Assembly (NCBI GenBank): GCA_017504795.1
Contig: JAFVQM010000015.1
Span: forward strand, 40,220-104,219
Origin: Clostridia bacterium
GTDB taxonomy: Bacteria > Bacillota > Clostridia > Christensenellales > Borkfalkiaceae
Direction of reading: 5' to 3'
DNA: 64,000 nt
In this document: positions 59,611-64,000 of the stretch, one piece after another
Numbering within the stretch: the stretch's first letter is position 1
Layout of the letters: each line of letters starts with the position of its first letter
The notes under the pieces: generated by a model
Seen by the model: the letters and a program-made list of their open reading frames with translations, nothing else
Told to the model about the DNA's origin: nothing
Databases searched by the model: none
Translations under genes and position numbers: made by a program

Positions 59611-60083
59611 TGGTTAAGATAAATATCGTTGCGGTTGGAAAGGTTAAAGAAAAGTACTTTCAGCAAGGGATTGACGAGTACGTTAAACGCCTATCGCGTT
59701 ATGCAAAATTAAATATTATTGAAGTTAAGGAAAAAAATATTACTACCGAGCCAAACCCCGCGCAAATTAAAGAGATATTAAAACGCGAGGGAGAAGATAT
59801 TAAAAAGGAACTTAAAGGCTACGTCGTGGCGATGGCCATTGAAGGCAAAAAACTAAGTTCCGAAGGTTTTGCATCTTTTATTGAAAAAGCAACTAACGCG
59901 TGCGGGGAGATAACTTTTGTAATAGGCGGTTCTTACGGGCTTGACGATAGCGTTAAAGTTTTAGCAAGCGAAAAGATATCGATATCCGATATGACCTTTC
60001 CGCACACACTTTTAAGGCTTATATTATCCGAGCAGTTATATCGCGCGTTCACTATTTTGAAAGACGGGAAGTACCATAAATGA
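59610..60083 (+). CDS. rlmH: 23S rRNA (pseudouridine1915-N3)-methyltransferase
   Basis: A SPOUT-class enzyme that methylates pseudouridine 1915 in 23S rRNA on the complete ribosome. The 157-residue protein has KINIVAVGKVKEKYFQQGI, the knot region VAMAIEGKKLSSEGFA and FVIGGSYGLDDSV, and the C-terminal MTFPHTLLRLILSEQLYRAF. The length matches the family (155-159). It starts in the stop codon of the CPBP gene and ends in the start of tadA (ATGA), so the three are translationally coupled. Confidence 0.96.
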   Translation: MVKINIVAVGKVKEKYFQQGIDEYVKRLSRYAKLNIIEVKEKNITTEPNPAQIKEILKREGEDIKKELKGYVVAMAIEGKKLSSEGFASFIEKATNACGEITFVIGGSYGLDDSVKVLASEKISISDMTFPHTLLRLILSEQLYRAFTILKDGKYHK

Positions 60084-60529
60084 AAAAACCTGAGTTTTAT
60101 ATGAAAAAGGCCATAAAACAAGCCTATAAGGCGGAAAGCATAGGCGAAGTTCCTATCGGCGCAGTTATTGTTTTAGACGGAAAAGTTATAGCGAGTGCCT
60201 ATAATAAACGAAACAGTAGCCACGACGCGACTTCCCACGCTGAAATTCTCGCTATAAAAAAAGCCTGCAAAAAACTTGGTGACTGGCGACTAGACGGGGC
60301 TGAAATGTACGTTACGTTAGAGCCGTGCCCTATGTGTGCAGGCGCAATAATTAACGCTAGAATTAAAAAGGTGTACTTTGGCGCGTACGAGAAAAAGAGC
60401 GGTGCGGTTATGAGTAATTACCGTATACTTTTCAGCGGTTCGCTAAACCATAAGGCGGATGCGGAAGGTGGCATTTTAGAAAAAGAGTGTTCAAGTATTT
60501 TGAAAAAGTTTTTTAGTGAAAAACGATAA
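60080..60529 (+). CDS. tadA: tRNA-specific adenosine deaminase
   Basis: Deaminates A34 to inosine in tRNA-Arg(ACG). The 149-residue enzyme has the zinc-site motifs SHAEILAI and EPCPMCAGAIINARI, the GEVPIGAVIV start region and a C-terminal helix ending LKKFFSEKR. Length and motifs are standard. It overlaps rlmH by four bases. There is no clear terminator after it; the prs promoter follows within 20 bases. Confidence 0.95.
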   Translation: MKKPEFYMKKAIKQAYKAESIGEVPIGAVIVLDGKVIASAYNKRNSSHDATSHAEILAIKKACKKLGDWRLDGAEMYVTLEPCPMCAGAIINARIKKVYFGAYEKKSGAVMSNYRILFSGSLNHKADAEGGILEKECSSILKKFFSEKR

Positions 60530-60545
60530 AAAGTTAGCCGTTTAA

Positions 60546-60574
60546 TTGACTTAATCGGTTTAATTTATTACAAT
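60546..60574 (+). promoter_or_regulatory. Promoter of prs
   Basis: TTGACT (60546-60551), 17-nt spacer, TACAAT (60569-60574). Confidence 0.75.
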
Positions 60575-60624
60575 ATATATAGGCTACATTTGCCTAAATT
60601 AAATATTTTTTTTACGGAGGAGTT

Positions 60625-61578
60625 ATGATAACACACGGAACAGAGATAAAGATTTTCGCTGGTAATTCCAACAGACCTTTTGCAGAAGCAATTGCAAGAG
60701 AACTCGGTTTGCAACTTAGCAATATCGAAGTAGGTCGTTTTAGTGACGGGGAGATAAATGTTCACCTCGGAGAGACTGTAAGAGGTAAAGACGTATTCTT
60801 AATTCAATCAACTTCGCAACCGGTTAACGATAATTTAATGGAATTACTCGTTATGATTGATGCGGCTAAAAGAGCATCTGCCGGTCGTATAACTGCGGTT
60901 ATACCTTATTTTGGGTATGCTCGCCAAGATAGAAAGGCAAGACCGAGAGATCCTATTACCGCTAAACTCGTAGCAGATCTTATTCACACCGCCGGCGCAG
61001 ATAGAGTGTTAACGATGGATCTTCACGCCCTTCAAATTCAAGGGTTCTTCAATATCCCCGTTGATCACTTAGTAGGCGGTCCTCTCCTTTTCAGATATTT
61101 CCAAGATAAAGTGGATGATGACTTCGTTGTAGTTTCGCCTGACGTTGGCTCGGTTACTAGGGCTAGAAACGTTGCAAGCAAACTCGGTTGTTCGATGGCT
61201 ATTATCGATAAGCGCCGTCCCAAAGCAAACCAACTTGAAGTTATGAACATTATCGGCGATATCAAGGGCAAAAAATGCTTGATGGTTGACGATATGATTG
61301 ACACCGCAGGCACTATCGTTCAAGGCGCAGAAGCCCTTTACAAAAACGGCGCAAGCGAAATTTACGCTTGCTGTTCGCACGCCGTATTTAGTGGTCCTGC
61401 AATCGAAAGAATTAAAAATTCTCATATCACTAAACTCGTGGTACTCGACACTATTCAACTTCCCGAAGAAAAGAAGATTGATAAAATCGAAGTCGTATCG
61501 TGTGCTAAACTTTTCGCCCTTGCTATTGAAAACGTTTACCACGATAGGAAGATGTCGGATATTTATAATAATTACTAA
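60625..61578 (+). CDS. prs: Ribose-phosphate pyrophosphokinase (PRPP synthetase)
   Basis: Makes PRPP from ribose 5-phosphate and ATP for nucleotide, His and Trp synthesis. The 317-residue protein has [30 protein letters not shown], the catalytic flexible loop [28 protein letters not shown] and the PRPP loop [15 protein letters not shown] strong ribosome binding site (GGAGG) precedes the ATG. Downstream, as for pyrH, is not a simple terminator but a long structured non-coding element (61606-61920). Confidence 0.97.
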   Translation: MITHGTEIKIFAGNSNRPFAEAIARELGLQLSNIEVGRFSDGEINVHLGETVRGKDVFLIQSTSQPVNDNLMELLVMIDAAKRASAGRITAVIPYFGYARQDRKARPRDPITAKLVADLIHTAGADRVLTMDLHALQIQGFFNIPVDHLVGGPLLFRYFQDKVDDDFVVVSPDVGSVTRARNVASKLGCSMAIIDKRRPKANQLEVMNIIGDIKGKKCLMVDDMIDTAGTIVQGAEALYKNGASEIYACCSHAVFSGPAIERIKNSHITKLVVLDTIQLPEEKKIDKIEVVSCAKLFALAIENVYHDRKMSDIYNNY

Positions 61579-61605
61579 TTTTTTTAAGCCCCCATTTCGG
61601 GCATT

Positions 61606-61920
61606 ATGCGTCGTTTCTACTTAGCCGATAGACTTCGTTGACCAACAAGGTCTAACTCAGCCTATCGCCTTCGTGAGCCTAGCCTAATACCCAAACTAGT
61701 GGCTTAAAAGCAAGTTGCAATAAGTAAATAGTAAATTAAAAGCATAGGTTTTCCTATGCTTTTCTTGTGACCGACTAGGTCTATTGCAACCACTCGTCTA
61801 GGCGAGCCTTCTTTAACTTGCAACTAACGTCTTAAAACGGTTGTAATAAGCGTTAGTTAATTGCACTAAGATCTTAAACACAAGTTAAATAAACTCTCGT
61901 TTGGTTACAAGCGAGAGTTT
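61606..61920 (+). ncRNA. Putative structured RNA element B (3' of prs)
   Basis: A related but longer version of element A. CTTAG, then CGATAG (61626-61631) pairs with CTATCG (61662-61667), enclosing ACTTCGTT-GACC-AACAA-GGTC-TAACTCA, then CTTCGTGAGCCT. CCCAAACTAGTGGCTTA follows. A second, partial unit begins after a terminator-like hairpin (AAAAGCATAGG-TTTT-CCTATGCTTTT, 61738-61763): GACC-GACTA-GGTC (61769-61781), CTCG-TCTAGG-CGAG, then CAACTAACGTCTTA. A terminator (61888-61922) closes it. CTCA/TGAG in the first unit against CTCG/CGAG in the second is a further compensatory change. Function unknown; RNA is inferred. 61579-61605 holds only a small GCCC/GGGC hairpin. Confidence 0.5.
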
Positions 61921-61922
61921 AT
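61888..61922. terminator. Terminator closing element B
   Basis: AAACTCTCGTTTG pairs with AAGCGAGAGTTT (one changed pair relative to the terminator at 29755-29788), then AT-rich sequence. Confidence 0.8.
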
Positions 61923-62022
61923 TATATATAGAACTAATCAATTTAACTTAAAAAAAGCACCGCCGTAATGTTATGCATCTCTAAAAAGCAACTTTAAAAA
62001 AGAACCCTTAAATTAACAAAGT

Positions 62023-62056
62023 AAAAATGACTTAACCAACGTTAAGTCATTTTTCT
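62023..62056. terminator. Terminator of the M6-type protease gene
   Basis: AAAAATGACTTAAC (62023-62036) pairs with GTTAAGTCATTTTT (62041-62054). The 130 bases before it (61923-62022) contain nothing I can recognise. Confidence 0.85.
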
Positions 62057-62058
62057 TA

Positions 62059-64000
62059 TTATGCAGTTTTAATAAGTTTAATCGTTGCTGTTGCATTACC
62101 ATTTGCATCAGTAGTTATATTTGTTATTTCAAAACTCCAACCAAGTGATGTGCCATTATCAAGTTTCCCATCTGCATTGTAGAATTGTGATTTATAAGTT
62201 TCCATATTAAATGAGTCGCCCTCATCAAACAAGTAATCTTGTCTGTCAAGAGCTGTAAGAGACCTATACTCACATTCAGTGTCATTTCTTATAAAATGAA
62301 CAAGGTCGTAATTGCTCTCCAAAGAATTATTTGTATTGTAATGCCTATTTGTAGAGCCGTCTACAGTTGCATTTATATGCCAAAGTCTAATACCTACTAA
62401 GTTGTGTATATTGCCAGCATTAGCGTCATATTGATTTAAGCCTGTAGCGGTAAACAATTCAAGCAAGATATACTCATCAAATATTTGATTTTCACTATTC
62501 CAATTAGGTGTTAAAAGTATAATATCTCCACTTGATTGAAAATCGTTGATAGTAATAGTTATTTCATTAGAAAGAGTAGTGTCACTACTATCAAACACAT
62601 AAGGATTTGCCCAGCCCATAGCCATCATATTATATGGGTCGTGACCACCAGTTTTGCCGGATTGCATACTAAATCCACCTGCTGGTTCATTTTTCATTGA
62701 TGTGTCATATATATCTAGAATACCAATAGCGTGAGCAAACTCATGAATAATTGTCTTTGCTTTTATTCCATGGATTGTAGACAGGTCGTTTTTGTTAAGT
62801 TGATCGTATACATTTGGTGATAGTCCATTTATTCCATACATGTCCAAAGCTGAAATCCAACTAAAACTTGAGCGAGAGATATAACTATCAGTTGTGTCTC
62901 CAACTTTTCTACACCAACCAGAAGCCACAGCATATCCATTTCTAAAACAATGATAATTAGAGCCATAGAAAACCATAATATGGTCAATTTTTCCATCATT
63001 ATTTGCATCATAGTCTTCTCTTGTTTCGCTTGTGCCACTTTCGTCAAAATACCACTTTACTGCATTTACAGTAAGTGTTGTAATTGCAGAGTCTTTATCT
63101 CCATAGTCGGTAGATTTTGTATTAGATTCATACCAAGGAGTTACTTTGCCACTTACTTTTAATTTTCCCAAAGATTCTTCTAAATAATATGTTCTAAGGC
63201 TACGGAAAGTAATATCTTCATTCTCTCCAAAAAGAGCTGTATTTAAGTCTTCAATTATTTGTTCTCTTTGAGTTTTGTTATTGCTATCTTTAATGGTATC
63301 ATCTGTGCTAATAAACTCATTAGAGTCTGTAAACCAAATTGGTATCGCTAGAACTCTTACCTCACCATTATATGGTGTTGTTACATATCCATTTTCTTGC
63401 CAATATTTTTGATAATTTTGAGTAATTTCTGTCTTTGTAAAGTCTGCAGTTTTATTAACTTCAACATCATAAGTTAATTGTTTAGTCACACCTCTATATT
63501 CGTAAGAAAGTGTCACTTTCTTAATATTTTCATCTGCAGTATTAGAAATTTGAATAGATAAGTTGTCTTTTCCGTTTATTGCTTCTGGATTTCCTACACT
63601 ATAAATAGCATAAATTTTTCCGTTAACATAAATATTGTTATCTACTATACTAAACGCATCTGCACCCATAGGAACAACTAAGCCTGTAAGCTCTTTTTCA
63701 TCACAAACAGAAACATTTATTTTGAACACATATTGAGTTATGTTTTCCTCTGCTGATGGGGTGTCCCAATTGTATGTGAAAGTTATTACACTGTCTGCCA
63801 CTATTCCACGAGATTTTATACTCCAATTATAACCAAACACTGTAGAACTCCTTTTTACGTCTATATCATCATTAGAGTTTACTAGTGTATAAGCAGAGCT
63901 ATATGATAGTAGTTCTGTACCATTAAAATAGAACTTAAGTGGAACAACATTAGTATCTGTTTTTTCTATATATATAGTTTCGTTGTTCTTAATAGGAGTC
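62059..64000 (-). CDS. M6-like secreted metalloprotease domain protein, 5' end outside the window
   Basis: The frame is open on the minus strand from 62059 to the right edge. An internal GTG at 63840 is not a real start, because sensible sequence continues upstream (VVPLKFYFNGTELLSYSSAY). At least 646 residues are present. An N-terminal Ig-like or cadherin-like beta region is followed by the protease domain, starting near GEVRVLAIPIWFTDSNEF. The zinc site is IIHEFAHAIGILDIYD (HExxHxxGxxD), with a Met-turn-like YNMMAMGWANP. The C-terminal beta domain ends TANGNATATIKLIKTA-like. It probably degrades extracellular protein. Codon choice (AAT, ACA, TCT) differs from its neighbours. Confidence 0.87.
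   Translation of the reverse strand, partial: TPIKNNETIYIEKTDTNVVPLKFYFNGTELLSYSSAYTLVNSNDDIDVKRSSTVFGYNWSIKSRGIVADSVITFTYNWDTPSAEENITQYVFKINVSVCDEKELTGLVVPMGADAFSIVDNNIYVNGKIYAIYSVGNPEAINGKDNLSIQISNTADENIKKVTLSYEYRGVTKQLTYDVEVNKTADFTKTEITQNYQKYWQENGYVTTPYNGEVRVLAIPIWFTDSNEFISTDDTIKDSNNKTQREQIIEDLNTALFGENEDITFRSLRTYYLEESLGKLKVSGKVTPWYESNTKSTDYGDKDSAITTLTVNAVKWYFDESGTSETREDYDANNDGKIDHIMVFYGSNYHCFRNGYAVASGWCRKVGDTTDSYISRSSFSWISALDMYGINGLSPNVYDQLNKNDLSTIHGIKAKTIIHEFAHAIGILDIYDTSMKNEPAGGFSMQSGKTGGHDPYNMMAMGWANPYVFDSSDTTLSNEITITINDFQSSGDIILLTPNWNSENQIFDEYILLELFTATGLNQYDANAGNIHNLVGIRLWHINATVDGSTNRHYNTNNSLESNYDLVHFIRNDTECEYRSLTALDRQDYLFDEGDSFNMETYKSQFYNADGKLDNGTSLGWSFEITNITTDANGNATATIKLIKTA

Noticed and set aside
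63838-63840. GTG at 63840 as start of the M6-type protease, with an AGGAG upstream
   Set aside because: The frame continues open with protein-like sequence to base 64000, so the gene is cut by the window edge; the purine run is probably coincidental.
1-64000. Insertion sequences, transposases, integrases or prophage structural genes
   Set aside because: None was found on either strand; the evidence for mobility rests only on repeats and tRNA or terminator duplications.

Overview
The window looks like a chromosomal segment of a spore-forming, uncultured Clostridia-type Bacillota (inference). Support comes from sporulation genes (yqfC, yqfD, a sigG-type sigma factor, a YlmC/YmxH protein), AGGAG-type ribosome binding sites, sigma-A promoters with very regular 17-nt spacers, Firmicute gene order, low-to-moderate GC by eye, and a standard bacterial code (TAA, TGA and TAG all end genes).

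Layout. 1-5.5 kb: end of a patatin-like gene, a lipoprotein, a DEDD exonuclease, a small XRE cassette and an AAA/DUF4143 ATPase. 5.5-7.6 kb (minus): asnA and galM. 7.7-14.2 kb: a tightly overlapping operon yqfC-yqfD-phoH-pgpH-like-ybeY-era-trmB-esterase, in which era carries an in-frame TAG. 14.2-18.2 kb: tRNA-Leu(CAG), three YwaF-like membrane proteins around an AEC transporter, then tRNA-Ser(GCT). 18.2-19.1 kb: a remnant island of repeated tRNA-Ser 3' ends with two XRE genes. 19.2-27 kb: two lipoproteins, an XRE-membrane protein and an NhaC antiporter. 27.1-37.9 kb: rpsB-tsf, pyrH and frr-uppS-cdsA-dxr-rseP, with two minus-strand sodium-coupled transporters between pyrH and frr. 38-42.4 kb: GH29 alpha-L-fucosidase, DeoR regulator, rhaA and rhaD. 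42.4-44.5 kb: a collagen-like protein and an MFS transporter. 44.5-46.5 kb: a second XRE cassette (TPR protein, YidD-domain protein, zinc-ribbon membrane protein). 46.5-49.3 kb: mntP, a C_GCAxxG_C_C protein, tcdA and sigG. 49.4-58.3 kb: a giant BspA-type leucine-rich-repeat lipoprotein. 58.3-61.6 kb: ylmC, CPBP protease, rlmH, tadA and prs. 62-64 kb (minus): an M6-type metalloprotease running off the right edge.

Most unusual: (1) three small XRE-regulator cassettes, each bracketed by copies of a Rho-independent terminator or tRNA 3' end, as if inserted by site-specific recombination at terminators, two of them with a palindromic operator filling a promoter spacer; (2) two related non-coding elements, downstream of pyrH and of prs, sharing a hairpin architecture with compensatory base changes; (3) an in-frame amber codon in era; (4) a hairpin-plus-terminator leader in front of a Na/Pi cotransporter; (5) several genes whose start codon sits at the predicted transcription start.
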